A DNA stretch of 64,000 nucleotides from an uncultured Gammaproteobacteria bacterium (GTDB taxonomy: Bacteria; Pseudomonadota; Gammaproteobacteria; PS1; Pseudothioglobaceae). Position 1 is the first letter of the stretch. Each line of letters begins with the position of its first letter. The notes under the pieces are model-generated. The model saw nothing but the letters and a program-made list of their open reading frames with translations, made no database searches and was not told where the DNA came from. The position numbers and the translations under genes were made by a program. This document shows, in pieces, positions 20,195 through 28,719 of the stretch. The stretch lies in assembly GCA_902512305.1 (NCBI GenBank), contig CABXIU010000002.1, forward strand, positions 1-64,000. Direction: 5' to 3'.

Positions 20195-20665
20195 TTATAG
20201 TGACTTAGATAGCTTAGATAGCATATCTTTATGAGTTTTTGAGTCAACTTCTTTGTCCAGTACAGAATTAACTCCCTGCATCACCAAAGTTGAAACTTGG
20301 TCTTTTAGTTCATTGCGCACCTTTGTAACCTCTTGATCAAGCTCAGATTTAGCTTGAGCTTTAATCTTGTCGGCTTCTTCAGATGCTGCTCCCTTTGCAT
20401 TGTCAATCATAACAACTGCCTGTTTATCAGCATTTGCAATAATTTCAGCTGCCTGAGTTTTTGAAGTTTCAATTAAATCTTCAGCATTTTTTTGGGCTAA
20501 CGCATGCTCTTCTTTTCCAAGCTCTGCTGCCTTAAGTCCGTCTTCAATAGATTTTTTGCGTGCAGCCATCGTCTCAACGAGTGGAGGCCATACAAACTTC
20601 ATGCAAAACCAGACAAACATGGCAAACATGATTGTTTGTCCAATTAGCGTAAGGTTAATATTCAT
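20195..20665 (-). CDS. atpF: ATP synthase F0 b subunit
   Basis: This 156-residue peripheral-stalk subunit has one N-terminal membrane helix ([20 protein letters not shown]) followed by a long charged coiled coil rich in Ala, Lys and Glu. Length matches the E. coli protein. Single b gene, no b-prime, as usual in gammaproteobacteria. Confidence 0.97.
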   Translation of the reverse strand: MNINLTLIGQTIMFAMFVWFCMKFVWPPLVETMAARKKSIEDGLKAAELGKEEHALAQKNAEDLIETSKTQAAEIIANADKQAVVMIDNAKGAASEEADKIKAQAKSELDQEVTKVRNELKDQVSTLVMQGVNSVLDKEVDSKTHKDMLSKLSKSL

Positions 20666-20700
20666 AACTTAATACCCTTGTTTATTGAAAAGAATACGAT

Positions 20701-20943
<243 letters not shown>

Positions 20944-20970
20944 CTACTTATTAAAACTATTTAAAAAAAA

Positions 20971-22151
<1,181 letters not shown>

Positions 22152-22173
22152 CCTGACATTGCACAAACGCAAT

Positions 22174-22201
22174 ATTATACAATTTACTGCTTAATAGTCA
22201 A
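22174..22201 (-). promoter_or_regulatory. Sigma-70 promoter of the atp operon
   Basis: On the minus strand TTGACT (22201-22196) and a perfect TATAAT (22179-22174) are separated by 16 bp. This is a near-consensus promoter directly before atpI. It predicts a start site near 22167 and so rules out the TTG start of the open frame. Confidence 0.75.
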
Positions 22202-22288
22202 GCACTGAAAGTAGAATATATCTAGTCTGGAGTTAAATAAAATTCAACTCAAATACAGATTTTATTTCACTGACTAAATCCTAGTATC

Positions 22289-23950
22289 TTAGGAGCCTGA
22301 ATTAATCATCTCCTCTGCAGCTATACGAGTTTTATTGCTGATTTTTATCCCGCCTAATATCCTAGCAATTTCATCTGCCCTCTCTTTCTTATTCAGGCTC
22401 ACTACATTCGTATAAGTTAGGTCATTTTTTTGAGTTTTTTCGACCCTCAAATGCTCTTTGCCTTGAGCTGCAACCTGAGCAAGATGAGTTACACAAATGA
22501 TTTGATATTGTTTTGAAAGTTGTTTTAACATTTGACCCACAATTTCTGCAACTGACCCGCTTATGCCTACATCCACCTCGTCAAAAACAACTGAAGGTGT
22601 CAACTCAGTGTTGCTGCCTGAAACCGATAGCGCTAGAGAGATTCTTGAAAGCTCTCCACCAGAAGCAATCTTATTGAGTGGTTTAAAATCTTGTCCTGCA
22701 TTTGTTTTAACATGAATAACAATATCCTCCATGCCGTTTAGCCTTACCTCTGAGTCCAAACTATTCACCTTAAATATAATTTCACTGCCGGGCATTCCAA
22801 GCTTTTGCATCAGGAGAGTGACCTCTTTTGAAAGTGCCTTGCTAGCCTTGTCCCTCTTGCTGGAGAGTAGTTTTGACTGCGAATAATAATCTTTTTCAAG
22901 CCTACCAATCTCTTGGGTTAGATTATCAAGTGTCTCATTTGAAGTATCAAGTTCGCTCAGTTTATTCTCTAGAGATTTTTGAGCATCAGCTAGGCCTTTA
23001 ATTTGGCAATTATGTTTTCTGCCTAGATCATGAAGAAGTGTAATTCTTTGACCCAGCTCTAGAGAATTGTCCTCTTGGCTGCTTATTTTACTTAGGTAGT
23101 CTGTAAGGTCATATATGCCCTCTTGGACTTGTAGCTGTGCGCCAGCAATTAGTGTCCTTATGGAGTCAAGTCGTGAATCTAACTCTTTTGATTGATCAAG
23201 AATGTTCTCTCCTTCGATAAGAATGTTGTTAACTCCATAATCATCATTTAACGAGTCGAGTATCTTTGATATTTTCTCTATAAGCTGACTTGAGTTTATT
23301 GACGCTTTATACTCATCTTCAATGTTATTAAGTTCTTCTTCACTAAATTGTGCCTGGTATAACTCATCAAGCTGATGAGTTAATAGCTCCTTTTGAGCAG
23401 AAAGAAGTGAGTTATTATCTCGCAAAGCTTCAATTTTATTTTTTACTGCTTGATAGTTTTGATAAACATCATTAACACCTTCACAAAGAGTTTGAGCGCC
23501 AGCATAGTCGTCAAGAAGCATTCTATGGTGGCTATTCCTTAATAAAAGCTGATGTTCGTTTTGTCCATGCATGTCAATTAAATAACTTCCAACTTCACTA
23601 AGGACTGACAATGGAACTTTTCTACCATTAATATATGAGCGTGACTTTCCATCTGAAACTATTACTCTTCTTATGATGCAATCAACATCGTTTTCTAAAT
23701 CTTGGCTTTCAAGATAGGACTGCACTCTCGCGTTTGAATCAATACTAAAAGAAGCGCTAATTTCGGCCTTGCTGGCCCCTGTTCTTACTAATGAAGCATC
23801 AGAACGACCGCCAGCAATCATGCCTAATGCCTGAACAACAATTGATTTTCCAGCTCCTGTTTCGCCTGTAATGACTGTCATGCCTGACTTAAATTCAACA
23901 TCTAAATCTTCAACAACAACTAGATTTTTAATATTCAGGTTTTCCAGCAT
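22289..23950 (-). CDS. recN: DNA repair protein RecN
   Basis: This 553-residue SMC-like ATPase acts in double-strand break repair. Walker A GETGAGKS lies at 29-36, a long coiled-coil middle spans about 150-370, and the ABC-type signature plus Walker B (VVFDEVDVGISG) are near the C-terminus. Lies 11 bp downstream of nadK, the conserved nadK-recN order. The 116-bp gap to atpI holds only the atp promoter region. Confidence 0.97.
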   Translation of the reverse strand: MLENLNIKNLVVVEDLDVEFKSGMTVITGETGAGKSIVVQALGMIAGGRSDASLVRTGASKAEISASFSIDSNARVQSYLESQDLENDVDCIIRRVIVSDGKSRSYINGRKVPLSVLSEVGSYLIDMHGQNEHQLLLRNSHHRMLLDDYAGAQTLCEGVNDVYQNYQAVKNKIEALRDNNSLLSAQKELLTHQLDELYQAQFSEEELNNIEDEYKASINSSQLIEKISKILDSLNDDYGVNNILIEGENILDQSKELDSRLDSIRTLIAGAQLQVQEGIYDLTDYLSKISSQEDNSLELGQRITLLHDLGRKHNCQIKGLADAQKSLENKLSELDTSNETLDNLTQEIGRLEKDYYSQSKLLSSKRDKASKALSKEVTLLMQKLGMPGSEIIFKVNSLDSEVRLNGMEDIVIHVKTNAGQDFKPLNKIASGGELSRISLALSVSGSNTELTPSVVFDEVDVGISGSVAEIVGQMLKQLSKQYQIICVTHLAQVAAQGKEHLRVEKTQKNDLTYTNVVSLNKKERADEIARILGGIKISNKTRIAAEEMINSGS

Positions 23951-23961
23951 ACTTTCAGTTT

Positions 23962-24780
23962 TTAAACCTTTTGACCCCAGTGCAGCTTTGATCTAATAAT
24001 TTCAAAATAGTCATAACCTTTGGGATGTATGAGATGAACAAAATTGGTATGTCGTTTCACTCTTAGTGAAAAACCCTCAGAGGCGGAGACCGATGACTGC
24101 GCATCAAAACTAATAGTCGCGCTTTCATCACAATCCAAAAGAGAGATGAATACTTCACTTTCACCATGCAGAATAAATGGCCTATGGCTCATCGTATGAG
24201 GACTAATCGAAACCAAACAAATTGCATTAGTACTTGGATGCATAATTGGGCCACCGCTCGATAGTGCGTAAGCTGTTGATCCTGTTGGAGTAGTGACAAT
24301 AATCCCATCAGCTCTTTGATTATTCACAAAGTCATCATCAACATGAAGCTCAAACTCTATCATTCTCGGTGTCTCATTTCGATGTATGACAACCTCATTA
24401 AATGCGAGGTGATTAGAAATTACTTTGCCATTTTTTTCAATTTGACAGCTCAGTAAAGATCTCTGCTCTTTAATAAACTCACCATTTAAAATTTCAGTTA
24501 CGACTGAAGCCATTGAGTCAACTGAAACATCTGCCAAAAAGCCGAGCCTTCCAAGGTTTACTCCTAGTATAGGTATATTAGAGTCGACATAGGTTCTGGC
24601 GGTATTAAGAATAGTGCCATCCCCACCAACAACAATTATTAAATCCGCATCATTAATAATGTCCTCTTTATCCTGAAGAAATTTAACATCAAGATCTTTG
24701 AGGAGCACTCCAAGCTCCAAAGCAGTTTTTTGACTGGTAAAATCATTTGGTTTACAGATAACGCCAACAGAATTAAACAT
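23962..24780 (-). CDS. nadK: NAD kinase
   Basis: This 272-residue cytoplasmic enzyme phosphorylates NAD to NADP. It carries the GGDGT motif (52-56), the NE/D segment LAFNEVVIHR and the glycine-rich TPTGSTAYALSSGGPI. It is divergent from grpE and upstream of recN, a common gammaproteobacterial arrangement (grpE / nadK-recN). Confidence 0.97.
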   Translation of the reverse strand: MFNSVGVICKPNDFTSQKTALELGVLLKDLDVKFLQDKEDIINDADLIIVVGGDGTILNTARTYVDSNIPILGVNLGRLGFLADVSVDSMASVVTEILNGEFIKEQRSLLSCQIEKNGKVISNHLAFNEVVIHRNETPRMIEFELHVDDDFVNNQRADGIIVTTPTGSTAYALSSGGPIMHPSTNAICLVSISPHTMSHRPFILHGESEVFISLLDCDESATISFDAQSSVSASEGFSLRVKRHTNFVHLIHPKGYDYFEIIRSKLHWGQKV

Positions 24781-24784
24781 AGGC

Positions 24785-24814
24785 CTTGAAATATTCTAAA
24801 GAGTAACTAAATAT
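24785..24814 (+). promoter_or_regulatory. Candidate sigma-32 heat-shock promoter of grpE
   Basis: CTTGAAA (24785-24791) is an exact heat-shock -35. After 15 bp, CTAAATAT (24807-24814) shares the ATAT half of the CCCCATAT -10. It lies 31 bp before grpE in the 65-bp divergent spacer and would give a leader of about 25 bases. Confidence 0.5.
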
Positions 24815-24845
24815 CACATTAAATATACATTAGTTTAGTAAGACA

Positions 24846-25388
24846 ATGACAAAAAAGAAAGAACAAAAAACTCAGAAAGACACCTCAAATAAAGCTAAAG
24901 AGGAGCTAGAAAATAACTCTAGAATTGAAGATTTAGAATCTCAGCTAGAAGAAGCACAGCAATCTACAAAGGATAATTGGGATAAATTATTGCGATCTCA
25001 AGCTGAAATGGAAAATCTTAAAAGACGAACTTCAAAAGACCTAGAGAATGCTCATAAGTTTGCGCTTGATGGCTTCGTAAAAGCACTCCTAGAAGTTAGT
25101 GATTCTCTAGCCATGGGAATTAAATCTGCTAAAGATGAAAAGGCTACTTTAGAAAATACAACTGAAGGCCTTGAACTAACTAACAAAGTTTTCAATAGTA
25201 CTCTAGAGAAATTTGGAGTTGAGGCCATTAATCCCATAGATGAAAAATTTAATCCCGACCTTCATGAAGCGGTCACCATGGTGCCAATGCCTGATAAAGA
25301 ATCAAACACTGTTCTAGAAGTTATTCAGATAGGCTTTAGTCTTAACGGTAGGCTTGTTAGACCCGCACTGGTTGTTGTTGTTCAGTAG
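24846..25388 (+). CDS. grpE: Nucleotide exchange factor GrpE
   Basis: This 180-residue co-chaperone releases ADP from DnaK. A charged N-terminal coiled coil (about 1-100) precedes a beta-wing ending with the family signature [23 protein letters not shown]. dnaK and dnaJ do not follow, so the chaperone genes are split from grpE here. Confidence 0.97.
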   Translation: MTKKKEQKTQKDTSNKAKEELENNSRIEDLESQLEEAQQSTKDNWDKLLRSQAEMENLKRRTSKDLENAHKFALDGFVKALLEVSDSLAMGIKSAKDEKATLENTTEGLELTNKVFNSTLEKFGVEAINPIDEKFNPDLHEAVTMVPMPDKESNTVLEVIQIGFSLNGRLVRPALVVVVQ

Positions 25389-25409
25389 GAAGGCTCTAAA
25401 AAGTCAAGT

Positions 25410-25535
25410 ATGAGAAAACTAGTAAATTTATTTAAATTTTGTTATAAATTTATATTTACATTTATTTCTACTGCAATTATGGGCTTTGCACCATACAAGA
25501 GCAAAATTGAAGATAAAGACAAAGAAAATTCTTAA
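25410..25535 (+). CDS. Possible 41-residue membrane peptide
   Basis: This short open frame starts 21 bp after grpE. The peptide begins MRKLVNLFKFCYKFIFTFIS, continues as a hydrophobic stretch to about residue 28, and ends in a charged tail (KSKIEDKDKENS). The positive N-terminus, single hydrophobic segment and acidic/basic tail are what a small inner-membrane protein looks like. There is no well-placed ribosome binding site: the GGAAGG before it is about 15 bases away. I do not recognise it. It could be chance in AT-rich DNA. Confidence 0.3.
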   Translation: MRKLVNLFKFCYKFIFTFISTAIMGFAPYKSKIEDKDKENS

Positions 25536-25584
25536 TTACCTGCCCTTAGATTTATAAGTTTGACAAAAAATCATCAATAATACG

Positions 25585-25724
25585 TTTTTTTTCAAAAAAT
25601 ATAAAAAAAATTGACTTTTTTTTGTAAAAAATAGTCATTTTTTTACTATTTGTAGTATTTTTTTTAAAAAAACGATCATTTTTATCTAAATAAATAGCTT
25701 TTTTGCTAATTTATTGGCTTTTTT
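25585..25724. promoter_or_regulatory. Seven helically phased T-tracts (probable intrinsically curved DNA)
   Basis: Runs of 5-8 T lie at 25585-25592, 25616-25623, 25638-25644, 25658-25665, 25679-25683, 25699-25704 and 25719-25724. Centre-to-centre distances are 31, 21.5, 20.5, 19.5, 20.5 and 20 bp, i.e. close to three, then two, helical turns each. Phased A/T-tracts bend DNA, and they sit immediately upstream of the promoter at 25751, where curvature or an UP-like element could boost or silence transcription. Confidence 0.6.
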
Positions 25725-25750
25725 CGTTATTAGTCAATAATTATTGCTGC

Positions 25751-25779
25751 TTGACAGTAAGGTTTTAATACTTTATATT
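25751..25779 (+). promoter_or_regulatory. Sigma-70 promoter for the oxidative cluster
   Basis: A perfect TTGACA (25751-25756), a 17-bp spacer and TATATT (25774-25779) form one of the best promoter matches in the window. The predicted start is near 25786, about 79 bp before the hydrolase ATG. Confidence 0.7.
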
Positions 25780-25827
25780 TCTCTTTACTCAAGTCGGTAG
25801 GCAGTGAGAAAAAAAGGTGTGTGCCCT

Positions 25828-25841
25828 GTAGATTAATCTAC
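25828..25841. promoter_or_regulatory. Perfect 14-bp palindrome, candidate operator
   Basis: GTAGATTAATCTAC reads the same on both strands. It lies about 45 bp downstream of the predicted transcription start and 24 bp before the first ATG of the cluster. A dimeric repressor site is one reading; as RNA it could fold a 5-bp stem with a UUAA loop. Confidence 0.5.
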
Positions 25842-25864
25842 TATCATAAAAACTTTGCTAAATT

Positions 25865-26695
25865 ATGAATGACTTGAGAATCAATAATTTGAATCAATCC
25901 ACTGGTCTTTTCACAAAGGATAAAACATATTATTCTATTAGTGGCTCAACTGGTCCTTACCTTATTTTTATTCATGGCGTTGGTCTCAATGGAGAAATTT
26001 GGAACCCTCAAATTGAGTATTTTTCCAAGAACCGTAGAGTAGTTACTTATGACTTTCTTGGACATGGTTTAAGCTCAGCTCCCAACAAAACTCCCCAACT
26101 AGAAGACTACGTTGAGCAGCTTGACTCGCTGGTTAAATCAATAAATATTTCCAGCTTCTCTTTGATTGGTCATTCAATGGGAGCTCTTATAAGTGTGGCG
26201 TATAGCCTTAAATATCCCAATAAAATTAATGTCGTGATACCCTTAAATATTGTTTATAAGAGATCAATTAAGACTAGAAATGAAGTCATAAAACGAGCAA
26301 ATACGATTTTAAAAACAGGAGAAATAGTAAATATTGATCAAACGTTAGAAAGGTGGTTTAAAAATAAAACTAATATTAATCAAATTGAGAAAATCAATAA
26401 AGTTCGTCAATTATTATCAAACGCCTCTCCAAAAGGTTATGGCGATGCTTATAAATTATTTGCTAAATCTGATTCTACCTTTGAAAATAAACTTAATGAA
26501 CTACAGCCGCCTGCTCTATACTTGACTGGAAGCGATGATCCGAACTCTACTTCGGAAATGTCTATAGAAATGGCAAATGAGTCTCCCAGAGGTTTCTCAA
26601 AAAGTATAGACAACGAAGCTCATATGATGGCCTATATTGCACCAGAAAAAGTGAACCCAATAATTGAAGATTTTTTAATAACTAATGAACAATAA
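25865..26695 (+). CDS. Alpha/beta hydrolase (lactonase/esterase-like)
   Basis: This 276-residue alpha/beta-fold hydrolase has oxyanion motif HGVG (37-40), nucleophile elbow GHSMG (Ser104), an acid candidate in the TGSDDPN segment and a late histidine in NEAHMMAY. It resembles 3-oxoadipate enol-lactonase (PcaD)-type enzymes, but the substrate is not determined by sequence. It is the first gene of a five-gene operon with a flavin reductase, a luciferase-like monooxygenase, an aldehyde dehydrogenase and a PcaC-like protein. A role hydrolysing an ester or lactone made by the monooxygenase is reasonable inference. It overlaps the next gene by 11 bp. Confidence 0.78.
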   Translation: MNDLRINNLNQSTGLFTKDKTYYSISGSTGPYLIFIHGVGLNGEIWNPQIEYFSKNRRVVTYDFLGHGLSSAPNKTPQLEDYVEQLDSLVKSINISSFSLIGHSMGALISVAYSLKYPNKINVVIPLNIVYKRSIKTRNEVIKRANTILKTGEIVNIDQTLERWFKNKTNINQIEKINKVRQLLSNASPKGYGDAYKLFAKSDSTFENKLNELQPPALYLTGSDDPNSTSEMSIEMANESPRGFSKSIDNEAHMMAYIAPEKVNPIIEDFLITNEQ

Positions 26696-27629
26696 TAATT
26701 TTGCAAAATTAAGACAGGCATTAGGCTCCTTTCCAACTGGCGTAACGGTTGTAGCATGTAGAAACTCAAATAATGAACCCTTAGGTTTTACTGCTAACTC
26801 TTTCACATCTGTATCACTAGACCCCCAACTAATCTCAATATGTATTGATAAAAAATCTTTTAATATCGATTTATTTTCCGTTACAAAGCACTTTGCGGTC
26901 AGCATTCTTTCTGAAGACCAGCAGTTTATCTCAACAATCTTTGCTACCCCAAATGAGGATCGATTTAAAGAAGTTCACTGGGAATCCAAACAAACCAAAA
27001 GCCCAATAATTAGCAATTCAGTTGCTTGGTTTGATTGCAATACTGAACAAATTATCAATGCAGGAGATCACCTCATGCTCATTGGAAAAGTAGTTGCATT
27101 TGATAGCAGTCCAAAAACTCCCTTGATGTACTTAAGAGGAAATTATGTCAATCTTGGACTAGAGCAAAAAATGTTGTTGGCAATGGAAAATAAAAATACC
27201 GCAATAATTGTAGGCGCGATAATTGAATGGCGCAAAAGAGTTTTTTTACTTGAAGACAAAGAAAGTGACTCACTTTACTTTCCTTCAGCCTCAAGACTTG
27301 GACATATTAATGATAGCCAAAGCCTTCTAGGTAAGCTTAACAATCTTAATATTTCGATCAATGAACACTATCTTTTTTCGGTATTCGAAAATGCCGAGGA
27401 TAAAACCAGTCTGATATATTATCGCGCCCAAGTTAAAGAGGGTGCTGAGGCTTTGGAAGAGAACTTGTATGATTTTGATTCTATTCCATTTGACAAACTT
27501 AACGATGAAGCGAGTAGAATAATGCTTAAACGATATATAAAGGAAAGAGAACTCAATGCATTTGGAATTTTTGTCGGAAAAGAAAGCGAAGGCAAGGTAG
27601 AAGCTATAAGCAAAACTAATCAAAACTAA
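26685..27629 (+). CDS. Flavin reductase with a C-terminal Nudix-like domain
   Basis: Residues 1-160 form a flavin reductase (RutF/HpaC-type) domain, with SFPTGVTVVAC and LGFTANSFTSVSLDP motifs. It would supply reduced FMN to the adjacent luciferase-like monooxygenase. Residues about 165-295 look like a Nudix fold: an AIIVGAIIEWRKRVFLLED opening, a central PSASRLG stretch and a Y.A......EAL.E late pattern. The Nudix catalytic box (GX5EX7REUXEEXGU) is not present. Typical flavin reductases stop near 170 residues. The ORF begins inside the hydrolase gene and its stop lies within a 10-bp tandem repeat. Confidence 0.8.
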   Translation: MNNNNFAKLRQALGSFPTGVTVVACRNSNNEPLGFTANSFTSVSLDPQLISICIDKKSFNIDLFSVTKHFAVSILSEDQQFISTIFATPNEDRFKEVHWESKQTKSPIISNSVAWFDCNTEQIINAGDHLMLIGKVVAFDSSPKTPLMYLRGNYVNLGLEQKMLLAMENKNTAIIVGAIIEWRKRVFLLEDKESDSLYFPSASRLGHINDSQSLLGKLNNLNISINEHYLFSVFENAEDKTSLIYYRAQVKEGAEALEENLYDFDSIPFDKLNDEASRIMLKRYIKERELNAFGIFVGKESEGKVEAISKTNQN

Positions 27630-27660
27630 TCAAAACTAATCAAAACTAATCAAAACTAAT
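27611..27660 (+). repeat. Five perfect tandem copies of a 10-bp unit
   Basis: The unit CAAAACTAAT repeats five times without error. The flavin reductase stop codon falls in the second copy, and the array ends just before the AGGA ribosome binding site of the monooxygenase. All three frames meet a stop inside the array, so copy number changes would alter the last few residues and the intergenic distance, not fuse the genes. Confidence 0.95.
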
Positions 27661-27673
27661 AGGAATTGTTAAA

Positions 27674-28711
27674 ATGGATTTTTCTTTATTTGCACACATG
27701 GAAAGGATAGATGAGGAGCAGTCTCAAAAAAGATTGTACGAGGAGTTTATTGAACTATGTCAAATAGCTGATAAATCAGGTTTTAAAACAATCTGGAATG
27801 GTGAACATCACGGCATGAACTTTACCATTGCTCCAAACCCTTTTATCAATCTTACTGATTTAGCTAATAAAACTAATAATGTTCGACTGGGTACAGGAAC
27901 TATTGTTGCTCCTTTTTGGCATCCAATAAAACTTGCTGAAGAAGCAGCGATGACCGATATTATTACTGGCGGTCGACTTGAAATTGGTATAGCCAGAGGT
28001 GCTTACTCTTTCGAGTATGATCGGCTTGCCGATGGAATTGATCCTTTTTCTGCTGGCCAAGCATTGAGAGAAATTGTTCCTGCAATCAAAGCACTATGGC
28101 GAGGAGATTATACTGGCAAAGGCGAACATTGGTCATTTCCAAAAACAACCAGCTCGCCTAAACCTCAACAATCCCCAAATCCACCAATTTGGATTGCAGC
28201 TAGAGATCAAAAATCTCATGACTTTGCACTAGAAGAAGGCTGCAATGTTCAAGTAACGCCGCTATGGCTGGGTGATGAAGAGGTCATTTCACTAATGGAA
28301 AAGTTTAATATTGCCTGTAAAAAACATAAGAACACTAAACGTCCTAAAATTATGGTTTTACGTCACACCTTTGTGGCTGAAAACGAAGAAGAAATCTCAC
28401 AAGGAGCCAAAGATATTTCACGTTTTTATTGTTACTTTGGCGCTTGGTTTAAAAATGAAAAACCGATTGAACAAGGCTTAATAAAGAAACTTACAGAGGA
28501 AGAAATGTCTAAACTCGAAATGTACTCTCCAGAAAATATGCGTAAAAATAGCATTATAGGAACTCCTGATGAGGTCATTAAGAGAATCAAGCTTTGTGAA
28601 GATCTTGGTTATGATGAATATAGCTATTGGATTGACAGCAGTATGGACTTTGAAACCAAAAAGAAATCACTCCAGCTTTTTATTGATAAGGTTATGCCTG
28701 CATTTAATTAA
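27674..28711 (+). CDS. Luciferase-like (LLM class) flavin-dependent monooxygenase
   Basis: This 345-residue member of the bacterial luciferase superfamily is a two-component monooxygenase using FMNH2. The WNGEHHGMN segment (Glu44, His45, His46) and the LGTGTIVAPFWHP strand match the TIM-barrel active-site face. The flavin reductase just upstream would be its partner. Family members oxidise aldehydes, sulfonates or ketones (type II Baeyer-Villiger), or cleave pyrimidines. The neighbouring hydrolase and aldehyde dehydrogenase fit ketone insertion followed by ester or lactone cleavage, but the substrate is unknown. Confidence 0.88.
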   Translation: MDFSLFAHMERIDEEQSQKRLYEEFIELCQIADKSGFKTIWNGEHHGMNFTIAPNPFINLTDLANKTNNVRLGTGTIVAPFWHPIKLAEEAAMTDIITGGRLEIGIARGAYSFEYDRLADGIDPFSAGQALREIVPAIKALWRGDYTGKGEHWSFPKTTSSPKPQQSPNPPIWIAARDQKSHDFALEEGCNVQVTPLWLGDEEVISLMEKFNIACKKHKNTKRPKIMVLRHTFVAENEEEISQGAKDISRFYCYFGAWFKNEKPIEQGLIKKLTEEEMSKLEMYSPENMRKNSIIGTPDEVIKRIKLCEDLGYDEYSYWIDSSMDFETKKKSLQLFIDKVMPAFN

Positions 28712-28719
28712 CGGAATAA

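Larger units (their letters stand above)
25536..25864. other. 329-bp AT-rich regulatory spacer before the oxidative cluster
   Basis: No gene is seen on either strand. The left half is a series of long T-tracts (separate entry). The right half holds a near-consensus promoter, a perfect 14-bp palindrome and a leader of about 75 bases reaching the hydrolase ATG. Confidence 0.8.

Noticed and set aside
25536-25750. T-rich stretch as multiple intrinsic terminators for grpE
   Set aside because: No GC-rich stems precede the T-runs. The regular spacing fits curved DNA better.
27611-27660. Phase-variable fusion of the flavin reductase and monooxygenase
   Set aside because: All three reading frames meet a TAA or TAG within the repeat, so no copy number creates a fusion.
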